From assembly GCA_036346395.1 (NCBI GenBank), contig CM070599.1, positions 10,469,232 through 10,533,231 of the forward strand: a stretch of DNA of 64,000 nt, read 5' to 3'. Below, in pieces: positions 43,900-55,001 of the stretch. This DNA comes from Hsuehochloa calcarea. Lineage: Eukaryota; Streptophyta; Magnoliopsida; Poales; Poaceae. Each line of letters begins with the position of its first letter. The first letter of the stretch is position 1. The notes beneath the pieces are model-generated. The model was not told where the DNA came from and did no database searches. It saw only the letters and a program-made list of their open reading frames with translations. The position numbers and the translations under genes were made by a program.

Positions 43900-45415
43900 C
43901 TCGCTTTCATCTCCTCGCTTGAGCCCAAAGACGCTTGTCATGCTCTATCCGACGAGTCTTGGATAAACGCCATGCATGAGGAGTTGGAAAACATTGAAAG
44001 AAACAAGGTCCGTCCCTTGTTGAGCCCCCTCAAGGTCACAATATCATTGGGACCAAATGGGTGTTCAAGAACAAGCAAAGTGAAGATGGGTTAGTCATTC
44101 GAAACAAGGCTAGGCTGGTAGCTCACGGGTACTCCCAAGTTGAGGGTCTAGATTTCAAGAGACCTTGCCCTCAGAGCAGACTTGAAGCCATTAGAACTCG
44201 CTTGCCTTTGCGCCTTCTAAGGGTTTCAAGCTTTACCAGATGGATGTCAAGAGTGCTTTCTCAATGGCCTTATTGAGGAAGAAGTCTATGTCAGACAGCC
44301 TCCAGGTTTCGAGAACCCCAAATACCCTAACCATGTCTACGGCTTTCCAAAGCTTTGTATGGACTCAAGCAGCTCCCGAGCTTGGTATGAAAGGCTTAAG
44401 TCCTATCTCACGAGTCATGGTTTTGAAATTGGTAAAATAGACAAGACCTTGTTCATCCGCCGCCTTGGCATCGATCTTTTGCTCGCCCTGCATCTATGTG
44501 GACGACATCATATTTGGCGGCTCCTCACATACTCGTGTCTCGCTTTTCCGATGTTATGAGCTCGAATTTGAGATGAGCATGATGGGCGAGTTGAGCTTCT
44601 TCCTTGGCTTCCAAATCAAATGCAGACTGGAGGGTACTTTTCTTCACCAAGGCAAGTACACTCGAGACCTCCCAAGCGCTTCGACATGAACGATGGAAAG
44701 CCAAGATCAACTCCGATGGCATCTACAAATGCTTCTTGATCCGTGATAAAGACGGCGAACCTGCTGACCAAAAGGAGTTCAGAGCATGATTGGCTCTCTC
44801 TTGTACCTCATGTACCGAGACCGCACATACACTTCTCTCAGGTGTCTTTGTGCTCGGTTTCGTGAGCTTCTCCTCACAGATCTCACCGTCAAGCGGTGAA
44901 GCGATCTTTCGGTACCTTCGAGCTACCATTGACTATGGTATCTGGTACTCTTCCTCTTCTTGTCTATCTCTTAGAGCCTTCTCCGATGCAGATTTTGCTG
45001 GCTATAGGATAGATACGAAGAGCACCTCTGGCACTTGCCAATTCATTGGCACTTCTCTTGTCTCCTGGTCGTCAAGGAAGCAGTCCGGTGTTGCGCAGTC
45101 CACTGCAGAGGCCGAGCACGCTGTCGCAGCCCTTGTCAGAGTCAAGTGCTTTGATGGTCTCGACCGCAGACTTTGGGTTAGTAATAGACTGTGTTCCACT
45201 CTTTTGTGATAACACGTCTGCAATTTGCATTGCCAAGAACCCAGTGCAACATTCACGGACCAAGCATATTGATATCAGATATCACTTTCTTCGAGACCAT
45301 GTAGAGAGGGTGACATTGTGCTCCAGTTTGTGGATAGTGAGCACCGGCTATCGATATCTTCACCAAGCCTCTCGGATACTCGGTTTTGCCACTCAAGGAG
45401 AGCTTAGTGGTTTGT
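43900..45415 (+). pseudogene. C1 reverse transcriptase and RNase H relic
   Basis: FKNKQSEDGLVIRNKARLVA (about 44064-44123), YQMDVKSAF (about 44235-44261), the YVDDIIFGGSSH box (44495-44530) and MMGELSFFLGFQIK (about 44578-44620) mark RT. RNase H shows FSDADFAGYRIDTKSTSGTC (about 44977-45036), QFIGTSLVSWSSRKQSGVAQ and, in another frame, AICIAKNPVQHSRTKHIDIR (about 45216-45277). Frame breaks separate these blocks, but individual stretches are clearer than in C3. Confidence 0.84.
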
Positions 45416-45429
45416 CCTTACTGACTGCT

Positions 45430-47181
45430 GTGAGGGGGAGCTTGTGTTTTACTATCAGATTATATTTTAATTATGCTTACTCCTGTCTGGTTGCATTTCT
45501 TTTAAGTGCTTTGGGTCTAAGTCTTTCCAGCATAGGTTAGAGTGGTTCCCTTGCCAAGTTGCTTTGACTGCTAATTCTTATCTTGTGCTTCTAGGATGCT
45601 GCTTATTAGCTGTCTCTTCTCTCTCTAAGTAGAGCTTACTCACTTCTTATAGGTTCTAGCAAGGGTCGGGCCACCCTTGGGTAGACAGGATGTTGTTTGC
45701 TCCTTAGTGTGTGAGTTGATCACCGATAGTCCCGAATCATATGGGGTAGATAAGAATCGTCGAGCGATAATATTCTCTATATCTTTCTATGCTCTAAGGA
45801 CTGCCTTTTCTGTTTCTCTTATCAGATTCTCATTTTTGTTCCTTTGGTTCAGGGGGAGTTTATCTTGGTTTTCTAGTTCTTAAATTTGTCATAACTCAAC
45901 CTGAGTTAAAAGAGTGCATCCCATTCTGAAGGGAATCTGGTTTTTCCTGCATTTCATCTTGCACTGTAATATAATCATATGGAGCCCTGTCTATTATCTC
46001 TTATGATCTGTTTTCACTGTTTTACATCTTGCCATGATTTATGCTAAACTGCTAGTTTATCATGACTTTTTATGTGTAGTCTAGTCTTTGCCATGCTAAA
46101 GTGATTAAAAAATGCTAAACTTGAATTACAATCTTGTCATGATAGCTCTTGAGACTAGTCTGGTTGAAGTTATCCTTTTATGATTCTCGCCATGTAAAGT
46201 AGGCTGAGTTGAGTCTTGAATCCCTATTGAGTTTCAGAGTAAGCTATGTCAGTTCATTAAGAAACTTGACTTATCTTTGATCGTTGGTCTAAAAACTTCA
46301 AAAGCAAAAATGATCTCTTTTGTGCGAAAAAATTGATCTCACCAAATCTTTCTCATGAGACGGCTTGCCATTGCACTAGGCATGAACTCGGGGAGCCTTG
46401 ATGACCTAAGATCACCTCCTTAAGTCATTTGCTTGGAGTGGTCGCATAAGGCTTGGGATCTAGCACATAGTTAAGATTTGAAAAATTGGTTGAAGCTTAG
46501 GAGGCAGTTGTGGATGGCACCTAGTCCAGAGCTTGCTTTACTGAGATAAAACCATAAAGAGCATTCAGAAAAGAAAAATGTGCTAAAATTGCTTATCATT
46601 AAAAAGACCAAGTACTGGATAAAATTGAGTCAATCTTACAACTGGTAGCACTCCAAATTGTTCAATAGTTTGCTTCTCGGTTCCACTTAGAGTATTTGAC
46701 ATGGCTTGTATCATCCTTGGATACCTTTAGCTAGACTGCAATCTTGGTTTTTTTTTGACTTGCTAAAGAATTGGATCATTAATCAGATTATGGATTTTCT
46801 GTCTTAGCTATTCTATACATCAATTGTCATGATCTTGATAGCATTCTCTTGTGTTATGGCTTGGTGTAATACTCTAATAGTCATTTTGGATAATCTACAT
46901 GGCTCCTAATGCTTAAAATAAATATCATATAGTCATTTCCTCTCTTTAATACATCTTGATGATTTTATTGCCAAAGGGGGAGATTTTTGGAGAGAAAAAG
47001 ACTTCTGGAGAAAAGCCTTGAGTTTTGCGAAAAATTGCTCTTTCATTTAGTCTCAAGTCTTTCTCTTGTGTCAACATGGTCTTGAGCTTCTGAACTACTT
47101 GTTTAGACCTTGGTTGACTTTAAACTCAAACTCATCTTATGCTTTTTCGGTGATTGTCAATATACTCGTCAAGGGGGAGAT
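45430..47181 (+). other. C1 3' non-coding region with four purine tracts
   Basis: Purine tracts at 45432-45440 (GAGGGGGAG), 45850-45858 (AGGGGGAGT), 46972-46983 (AAAGGGGGAGAT) and 47171-47181 (AAGGGGGAGAT, next to the LTR). Several tracts between pol and the 3' LTR are a known Sirevirus trait. No env-like frame is supported. Confidence 0.75.
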
Positions 47182-48819
47182 TGAGAGACCATGTGAGAGG
47201 TCCTCCTTTGTGAGTAATGAGTATTTGACAACTTGTTGAATAGGTTGAGAGTTGAGTCTCTCTCGCTTGTACTGCTTCGCGGCCGAACAGATAATCGGAA
47301 CTACCACCGTATGTAGCGGAAGTTCCGATAATCGGAACTACCGGCTTTGGAAAAAGGAACTTCCGATTAATCTGGGAATTGTATTCGGTTGAAGTAATCG
47401 GAACTTCCGCACCTGGGGTCGCGGTTTGTCCGATAATACTGACGTGAGTATTCCTCTGAGACAAAAATCGGAATTGAAAATCTGGGAGTGCGGACGTTCC
47501 GATAATCGGAAGTTCCGCAATGGTAAGCGCGGAACTTCCGATCATCCTGACAAGTGCGGACGTTCCAGAAATCGGAACTTCCGCTATGGTAAGTGCGAAA
47601 CTTCCGATTGTGTCCAGAACTGTACAGAGAAGGATAGTTTGTGATTTTGAGTTTGTATGAGTTTGAGTCTTGTACAAATGTTGATGCTATGATATTGTGC
47701 AATGCTATGTGATGTGTTTTTGTCTGTGTTGACTGCAGGACATCGAGACGAAGTCGTGGCGAGACATGAGGTGATCGGACTAGGCGCAGGCGGCGTTGAG
47801 GTCAGAACGGTCGAGATGTGTCAAGACGGTGTGAATCTTGAGGTGGTTGCGCAGTCAAGGACAGCAAGGCGCACGGAGGCTTCGTAAGGTGCGCAAGGGT
47901 GAACGGTCTTTTCGCAAAGCGCACAAGTGGAGGCGGTTCCGTCGGTGTAGCGGGCTTAATGGGTTGGAGGCCCATTAGCCAAGGGCTATAAATAGAGGTG
48001 AACCCCTGGTGTTAGGGTTAGACTTTGAGAGAGAAAATTAGGGTTAGCTTGAGCAAAAGAGTTTGTTTTGCTTTTTGAGAGTTTGTTGAGTTGGAGAGGA
48101 TGAACTGAAATCTTGTGTAATCATTCCTCTGTGTTTCCCTATGTAATCGTTTGATTTCTATCAATGAAACTCTGAGGTTTTGATTACTTGCTTATGCCTC
48201 TCTTCGTCTCTCTGTTCCTCTCTTGAATAGCTAGGGTTTTTAGTGTATCTTTTGATTCCTCTTATGAGATGGCATGAAACTTGATATCTAGAGTCGTATT
48301 GCTATTGCTAATCTATCCTCAAAGTTTCATGAGCTAAGAATCTGAGAATCTTGTCTATTGTGGTTTTTGGTCTTTCTTGCCCCTTCTTCAAGAAATCCGA
48401 TTTTGCTTTGATTAATGAATCTTTGTTTGCGATTCTTCTCCATGAGGTCAAGATGTTGTTTAGGATGATGTCCTATGAAACTTGACCTGAGAAGAGCATT
48501 CAAGATTTAGTATTTCGGATTTTGGGAAAACCCAGCGATCGTTTCTTGGTCAGACAATCGAACTTCCAATTGTCCAAGGCGGAACTACCGGGCGGAACTT
48601 CCGCGACCAACCCGAACTACCGGAGTGCGGAACTCATCAGGGTATAATCGAGCTTCCGATTTCGATGTAATGCATCAAGCTTGTTTTCGTTCTCTGATTT
48701 TGCTTCACCCTTCTTGAGATTTTCAGAGGGCTTTGTAGGTTTGTTTAAATACAGTAAAGGGGAGTTCTTAATTTTTAAGGCACCATTCACCCCCCCTCTG
48801 TTGCCATTTCGGTCCTTCA
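47182..48819 (+). repeat. 3' LTR of C1
   Basis: 1638 bp, the most intact LTR of the nest, followed by the GAGAA target duplication. TATA box at 47986-47995; GGAACTTCC-type motifs at about 47290-47610 and 48555-48660. Confidence 0.9.
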
Positions 48820-50141
48820 GAGAACCTATTTCATAACTCCTTCATCAGGTTCTGTTCGGTTCCCATGCCAAGGATAAAACTCTATGCCTGGTTTCTTGGC
48901 TTGCATAGCACTTAGGATCCGAGGTAGCATCTCATAAGCCTCCTTCCAATCACCCCACAGTAACAACATTGGTCTCTAATTTGCCCTCCATGCTTTCCCA
49001 TACTTTACGAGGTACTTAATGAATCAAAATATAGCCTTAATAAGGGTTGCAATGGTCACATCAGGGTCGATAGCCACAACACTAGTTATGCATCTACCAG
49101 ACACTGGTGTAGTCCCACAAGAGTGATGCTGCTTCACATTCGTTATTTTTCGTTGCCTGTCCCTAGTTTTCCGCCCTAGACATTCCATCTGCACTCCTTT
49201 TGCACCTCACGGTATATCTCTTATTCACATTGGAGTGTTGTACTACAAACGAATGATGGTGCCTCACGGAGTATTCTGGCACCCAAACATTCATATCCTC
49301 TATGCTTGAAAACAACATGTCCTTGCGTATGACATCATTCTCTGGGTCTGTAATGCCATCCCTGCTCTTCAACCCATTTGCACAGACATTGTTACAACTA
49401 TTCTGACATCCTTGAATGCATGCACCGACAGGATCTCACCCATTACACTATGAAGAACCTGGCATTCTTCAGAGGATAAAAGTAGAGTGAGCGCTTCATT
49501 TTCGGTCAAGCTCCAACCATCGTTGGACTGAACATCACATACTATTCCATCTCGAAAAACCTCCTTGTCAAGCTCGTTGTTCAGTACAATGCCATTGAAA
49601 TTAGGCATGGGGTCATTAAGATGGTGCAATGCAAAAACATGCATATATAACAAATCCACCAATGCGCCGGGAGGGGGGCATCGTTGTTAAGACCAACACC
49701 AATGACCCCTTTGGACAGTTGCTCAATTGGGAAGCCTTGCAAAATTTACGCCGCGGATTCAACATCCTTCATGGTTCCGTTCACCACATCCCCATTCTTT
49801 CCTATGTCCTCGCCGGCGATTGTTCTCTCCACCACAACCTCTAACAACCGCACTTGAGATGAGAGCACAACCTCCTTGTATATGTCCCAATCATCGTTGC
49901 ACGAGATTGACATCAACAAGGCATGCACTTTTGAATCCAGCCCAGCATCATAGTGCCCCTCCTCTCCAACAACGGCCTCAGGCTTGTCCCATCCAAAGGT
50001 CGACTTAATCATCATCACAAGAGTTCGAAAGGTTGGTGATTCTCGAAACACAAGTACAATGACTTCCATGCCAACAAAGTCGACACAACTACTTGTTTGG
50101 CTAACTGGCCCATCAGTAAAAATACGTACAAATTTATCCAT
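48820..50141 (-). pseudogene. MULE transposase, N-terminal half (upstream of the copia insertion)
   Basis: Minus strand from 50141: MDKFVRIFTDGPVSQTSSCV, then EVIVLVFRESPTF and the acidic, weakly conserved N-terminal region typical of grass MuDR-like transposases. Further on come MLFSSIEDMNVWVPEYSVRH and SNVNKRYTVRCKRSADG (about 49200-49310), the MuDR N-terminal DNA-binding type domain, and after 49163 the segment KYLVKYGKAWRAN..LLLWGDWKEAYEMLP (about 48900-49020). The frame then runs into the insertion site and continues at 19441. Stops occur at about 49746, in the KAWRAN segment and just before the insertion site. Together the halves represent a nearly complete but dead mudrA-type gene. Confidence 0.82.
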
Positions 50142-50923
50142 CTACATCCAACAATGAGAACAAAACATTGTAGAGTCAGTACTGCATGCCATAGGTACCA
50201 ACCACTATACATACTACTGACAAAGAACTACGCTTCAAAGTAGTACTAACCATTCCATATATGACTAATGCTCACTGGTATACAACGAACACAAAATTCA
50301 TTGACTACTATGCCAAAAAGTCCAACAAGCTTGGAATTGAAGTTTTGAACTACATGGGCTTTTGTTGAAGATTTTTTTTTATTCCTAGCTCCCCGCCAAC
50401 TATAATTTCCAATCTGACCCTTTTGGCCACGCCACCACCCGGGGTGTGGCAGCCAAATTTCGCTCAAACATGCAATTCGGCCAAGACCCTAAAAATAAAC
50501 TACAATGAAAAATCCAAATTCCTCACAAAAATAGCAAAACTATGATTTAATAGCCACATTTTCCTCACTACTACTTGAAACTACAATGACAGATCCTATT
50601 TCATCCACAAATCTTACTCACAACATTCAATTTCATCCACAAATAGCTAAAAATCGCATGAACACAACAAAATATTTCACACATTCAAGTACCATTGCGT
50701 ATTAATGCTATCCAATTCACTCCTATGTGCAAATATTCAAACCAATTCGTCTCAAACATGCAATTCGACCAAAACCCTAAATCTACCAATCTAACCTATT
50801 TTTATCCAAAATAAATGGAGGGAATGGGTGAGATTACATTAGGGGATGATCTCCATGGCTTTATGGACTTCGGATCAGCTTGAAATTGACATATTTGAGG
50901 AGGTTGGGGTGCAAGAGAGGAAG
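50142..50923. other. MULE 5' leader region
   Basis: Non-coding DNA between the transposase start and gypsy element B. GGCCACGCCACCACCCGGGGTGTGGCAG-like sequence at about 50429-50456 (GCCACGCC...GGTGTGGC palindrome) matches the theme of the MULE subterminal repeats. Confidence 0.5.
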
Positions 50924-51895
50924 TCATACTGATCAACGTATGTTGATGCATAATGTGGCCCAATTTTTCATGGTACTTGTACTTCAATCTTGTTTGAAGC
51001 AAAACCCCAGCTTTCCTCCTTGATTTGGCAAAAAAAAAGAACACGTGTATCTCCAAACCAAGTAATACTTGATTGATGTTGAATCAATCCGAAGAGATAC
51101 AAAATCAAACCAGAAGAACAACACCAAACCGTAAGCAATTGAGAATGCTACGAATTGATGAGATGATCCACAAGGAATCATGGATCTTGGAAGAACAACC
51201 TCCCTCCAATATTCACGCAATCACAAAACCCTATATGAGAATTTCCGAAACGCATGTATTCATTTTGCGCCACATAAACCTGTGACTTTTTTTTGTATTT
51301 TCTTCAACTCTGACTTGCTTACAATGGGGCTCTATCCCTAAATATATAGCCTAATAAACAGTAACTGGCTCGAAACTATAGCAATGAACAGTAATCCAAT
51401 CCATGAACAATAATGCAAGTCAGAATAGTACCTATGAACAGTAATCCGAATAATAATCCTATTTGCAAACTCCTTTAATTCGAAATCTAAACTACTCTAA
51501 TTGCTGAAAATAGATTAAACTATCCTATTACAAGTTATTTATAATTAATTTCTTTTAAAGAAAGATATGAATTGGAATTGCTCCAATCCAAACCCATTTA
51601 GCATTCTTAGGCTGAAAATGTATTTATTTCGGAATTGAGTTTGAATTTAGTTTTTTTTGTCTTTTTTTGGTCGAATTCTCTTGTAAACTTTGCAACATGC
51701 ATAGCCCTTGGTTTTTGTGTCTTCCCATGTCCGCTCAAGCTCCTCGTTCGGCCTACCTCCCTCTCCTTGCTCTTTGCCGAACCTAGTTCTTGCTTCTTTC
51801 TCTATTGATGCATAATAGGCTCAACTTGAGGTTTAGTACACACTTGCAACTTAGGGATATTGACTACCATAGTAGATGCACCTAGGGCCTCATCA
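50924..51895 (-). repeat. 3' LTR of gypsy element B
   Basis: 972 bp, matching 53872-54874. Contains several GAACAGTAATCC-type motifs (about 51388-51450) and a minus-strand TATA-like GCTATATATTTAGG. Confidence 0.86.
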
Positions 51896-51910
51896 TGCTC
51901 CCCTTCTTGA
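51896..51910 (-). other. polypurine tract of gypsy element B
   Basis: On the minus strand AAGAAGGGGAGCA directly precedes the 3' LTR. Confidence 0.8.
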
Positions 51911-52017
51911 AGCAAAACCATCCTCGATTTTAGTGTAGTCTTTACGGCCTTCTTCGTGCTAACCACAACCAAATTACTCATGATTTCTTCATCAGTCTGT
52001 GAAATCAAAGCATGGAA

Positions 52018-52400
52018 TTATCCCTTGTTCATGAAAGTATATCGGTTGGATCGTCCTTGATGTGTAGCATTCAGATCAAATTGCCATGGACGTCCCAATA
52101 GAATATGACCAGCATGCAAAGGTACCACATCACACTCCACTTTATCGACATAGCCATCAATAGTAAGTGGCACTCTCACCTTGTGTGTGATCTTGACTTT
52201 GCCGATGTTGTTGAGCCATTGGATGTAATATGGTTTAAGATACCTCATGTGGACAATGAGAGTGATTTCACCATATTCTTGCCAATCATGTTGGTTGAAC
52301 TCCCGTTATCAATAATCAACTTACACACCCTTTTTTTGATCTTGCAATCAGTTTGAAAGATATGATGTCGCTGTCCCTTCCTCACAATAACGGTGTTATC
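52018..52400 (-). pseudogene. gypsy element B protease relic
   Basis: Minus strand: LIIDNGSSTN with the catalytic Asp in a D-N-G triad (52302-52310), then KPYYIQWLNNIGKVKITHKV and VVPLHAGHILLGRPWQFDLN, the retropepsin C-terminal motif, and NRYTFMNKG followed by a stop at 52018. Apart from the point where gag and protease frames meet (about 52260-52440), it is well preserved. Homologous to the protease relic in element A (2737-3060). The coding part ends here, about 110 bp before the purine tract. Confidence 0.82.
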
Positions 52401-52436
52401 ACACTCCACCGTTTGAGCTATCAAGCTAATTCCTTA

Positions 52437-53799
52437 TTTTGGATAACAAATGATTGACTCTAGCTTCTCAGATTCATCGAAAGGTTCAGATTTATTGTTG
52501 TCGCTCTCCGTTGCATAGCCATCATGTGTAAGCAACATTGTCTTCATTTTTGGACAATCCTTCTTCATATGACCTCGTCCCTTGCACTTGAAGCATTCAA
52601 TGTTGCTAGTTCTAGCCATAGAGAATGCACTAGAATCAGCATGTGAGACTTCTTTACCTGCAACACTCATAGGCTTCGAATCTTCTTTGAATGTACTCCG
52701 AACCGGTATAGTGGATGCAACCGGTTTAGGAGTTGATCCCGCATCTCTGTCATGCGAAGTTGCACGCCTCCAAGTGCTATGAGTGGTTCGACCACCCCTT
52801 GCTTTAGTGTCATTCACCCTGTTCAGCACACTCTGCTTGATGAAATAATTCTTGCATGGTATTGTATTGCATCAAATCAACACGGTTCCGCATATCTTCA
52901 TTCAGCTCCTCGAAGAAACATGTCATAGTCGCCTCCGCCGACTCACGCACACTTGTACGGATCATGAGCACTTGCATCTCTTGATAGTACTCGCTCACCA
53001 TCTTAGCACCCTGAGTAAGTCATCGTAGCTTTGTATGTAGTGTCTTTATATAGTATGCCAGCACGAATCGTTCCTGCATGGCTTGTTTCGTTACTTCCCA
53101 AGTGTTAGGACGTTCCCCTACACAATTCAATTGATTCCACCAAATAATAGCATATTCGGTGAACTCAATCGAGAAAACACGAACCTTCTTCTCTTCGGAG
53201 TAGTGGTGGTTGTCAAAATTTGATTGACACGCATCTCCCACTCTAAATAAGCCTCCAGATCAGATCTGCCCTTGAACTCCGTTATGGTGATTCTGATTCT
53301 CCCGACACTGTCATCTTCATGTTCATCACCTCCAGTATGATGTCCACCATGCCCAGCACCTCGGCGATCAAAGTAATCACGTCGTGGACGTCGTTGATGT
53401 CTTGCATGATCATCAGAAATAGCCTCCTCCGAATCAGCAGCGTAGAAGTCATCTCCATCTTGGCGTACAACACGTTGTGCACGTCCATGCTGTGGCTGGG
53501 GCAGCACCGGTACATTAGCTCCTCGTGGCGGTGGTAGCCTCTCCTCCAAGCGAAGGATAGCAAGATTCAGATGGTCAAAACCTTCCATCATACGCCGTTC
53601 ATTCGCGTTGAGATGATCGTTTAGCGTGTCCTCCACCCCTTAGATTTGAGTTTCAAGTTGATGGCGTAAAACCTTCTCGCGATGAAGAAAATAACCAGTA
53701 GTAGCATCAAATTGAGCACGTACGTCTGGTAATAGTGTATCACCGTATATAGTCTCCTTGTCTGACTCGCCATTAGAACCATGCTGGCTAGTTTTTGAC
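52437..53799 (-). pseudogene. gypsy element B gag relic
   Basis: Starts MSKTSQHGSNGESDKETIYG at 53799. An in-frame TAA at 53640-53642 interrupts it after about 53 codons, and the same frame continues (NDHLNANERRMMEGFDHLNL) to about 53220, where a one-base shift moves the reading into VRVFSIEFTEYAIIWWNQLN, the capsid core of Ty3/gypsy gag (retrotrans_gag type). A further shift near 53015 leads to EYYQEMQVLMIRTSVRESAE, and another near 52820 leads to the nucleocapsid with the knuckle CFKCKGRGHMKKDC (about 52555-52600), a perfect C-x2-C-x4-H-x4-C. Gag packages the element RNA; this copy needs four repairs to be read through and is treated as dead. Confidence 0.86.
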
Positions 53800-53856
53800 A
53801 TGATGATCAACCTCAATGAACCAAGAAAAAAAATTCCACGTACCGTGATCAACCAC

Positions 53857-53868
53857 GCTCTGATACCA
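53857..53868 (-). other. primer binding site of gypsy element B
   Basis: TGGTATCAGAGC on the minus strand, three bases inside the 5' LTR end; intact. Confidence 0.9.
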
Positions 53869-53871
53869 GGA

Positions 53872-54874
53872 TGATACAGATCAACATGTGTTGTTGCATA
53901 ATGTGGCCCAATCTTTCACGGTACTTGTACTTCAATCTTGTTTGAAGCAAAACCCCAAATTTCCCCCTTCTTGATTCGGCAAAAAAAAAAGAACACGTGT
54001 ATCTCCAAAGCAAGTAATACTTGGTTGATATTGAATCAATCCGAAGATAAACAAAATCAAACTAGAAGAACAACACCAAACTGTAAGCAATTGAGGATGC
54101 TACGAATTGTGTAGATGACCCACAAGGAATTACGGATCTTGGAAGAATAACCTCCCTCTAATATTCACACAATCACAAAACCCTAGATGAGAATTTTCAA
54201 AACGCATGTATTCATTTTGTGCCACATAAACATGTGACTTTTATGTATTTTCTTGAACTCTAACTTGCTTACAATGGGGCTCTACCCCTAAATATATAGC
54301 CTAATAAATAGTAACCAGCTCAGAACTGTAGCAATGAACAGTAATTCAATCCGTGAACAGTAATGGAAGTCAGAATAGTAACTGTGAATAGTAATGGAAG
54401 TCAGAATAGTAACTGTGAACAGTAATCTAAATAGTAATCCTATTTGCAAACTCCTTTAGTTTGAAATTTAAACTACTCTAATTGCTAAAAATAGATTAAC
54501 TATCCTATTACAAGTTATTTATAATTAACTTCTTTTAAAGAAAGATATGAATTGGAATTGCTCCAATCCAAACCCATTTAGGATTCTTAGGCTGAAAATG
54601 TATTTATTTCGGAATTGAGTTTAAATTTAGTTCTTTTGTCTTTTCTTGGCCGAATTCTATTGTAAACTTTGCAACATACATAGCCCTTGGTTCTTGTGTC
54701 TTCCCATGTCCGCTCAAGCTCCCCGTTCGGCCTACCTCCCTCTCATTGCTCTTAGCCGAACCTGGTTCTTGTTTCTTTCTCCATTGATGCATAATAGGCT
54801 CAACTTGAGGTTTAGTACACACTTACAATTTAGGGATATTGACTACCATAGTAGATGCACCTAGGGCATCATCA
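53872..54874 (-). repeat. 5' LTR of gypsy element B
   Basis: 1003 bp. The 31-bp excess over the 3' LTR is explained by a 31-bp tandem duplication starting GGAAGTCAGAATAGTAACTG (54365-54395 and 54396-54426). Confidence 0.87.
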
Positions 54875-55001
54875 GAAAGTTTCGGGAAAAATAAAGAACT
54901 AGTGGGCCAGTGGCACCTAAGTCACCTCTGTCATGCCACGCATATTGGCATGATAAGGTATGCTTATCATGTCATGAGTACTAGCGTGACAATGACAAAG
55001 A

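Larger units (their letters stand above)
19442..48819 (+). mobile_element. Sirevirus-like copia element C1, containing nested C2 and C3
   Basis: The outermost copia element of the nest: 5' LTR 19442-21068, PBS 21071-21083, gag start 21124, then interrupted at 21210 by C2 (minus strand); its own sequence resumes at about 40325 and ends with the 3' LTR 47182-48819. A perfect 5-bp target duplication GAGAA (19437-19441 and 48820-48824) and in-frame continuity of the split MULE gene prove both ends. The protein order gag, protease, integrase, RT, RNase H places it in Ty1/copia; long LTRs with palindrome arrays and several purine tracts before the 3' LTR suggest the Sirevirus lineage. About 0.75 kb of its gag is missing at the 40324 junction. 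All frames are broken. Confidence 0.9.
50924..54874 (-). mobile_element. non-autonomous Ty3/gypsy element (B), gag and protease only
   Basis: LTRs 50924-51895 and 53872-54874 flank 1.98 kb of internal DNA. On the minus strand: PBS directly after the 5' LTR, gag from 53799, protease to 52018, PPT, 3' LTR. RT, RNase H and integrase are absent. The target duplication is GGAAG (50919-50923) against GAAAG (54875-54879), four of five bases. It inserted in the 5' leader of the MULE. Confidence 0.88.

Noticed and set aside
19442..48819. Three independent copia elements side by side
   Set aside because: Target duplications and interrupted homology show nesting (C3 in C2 in C1), not tandem arrangement.
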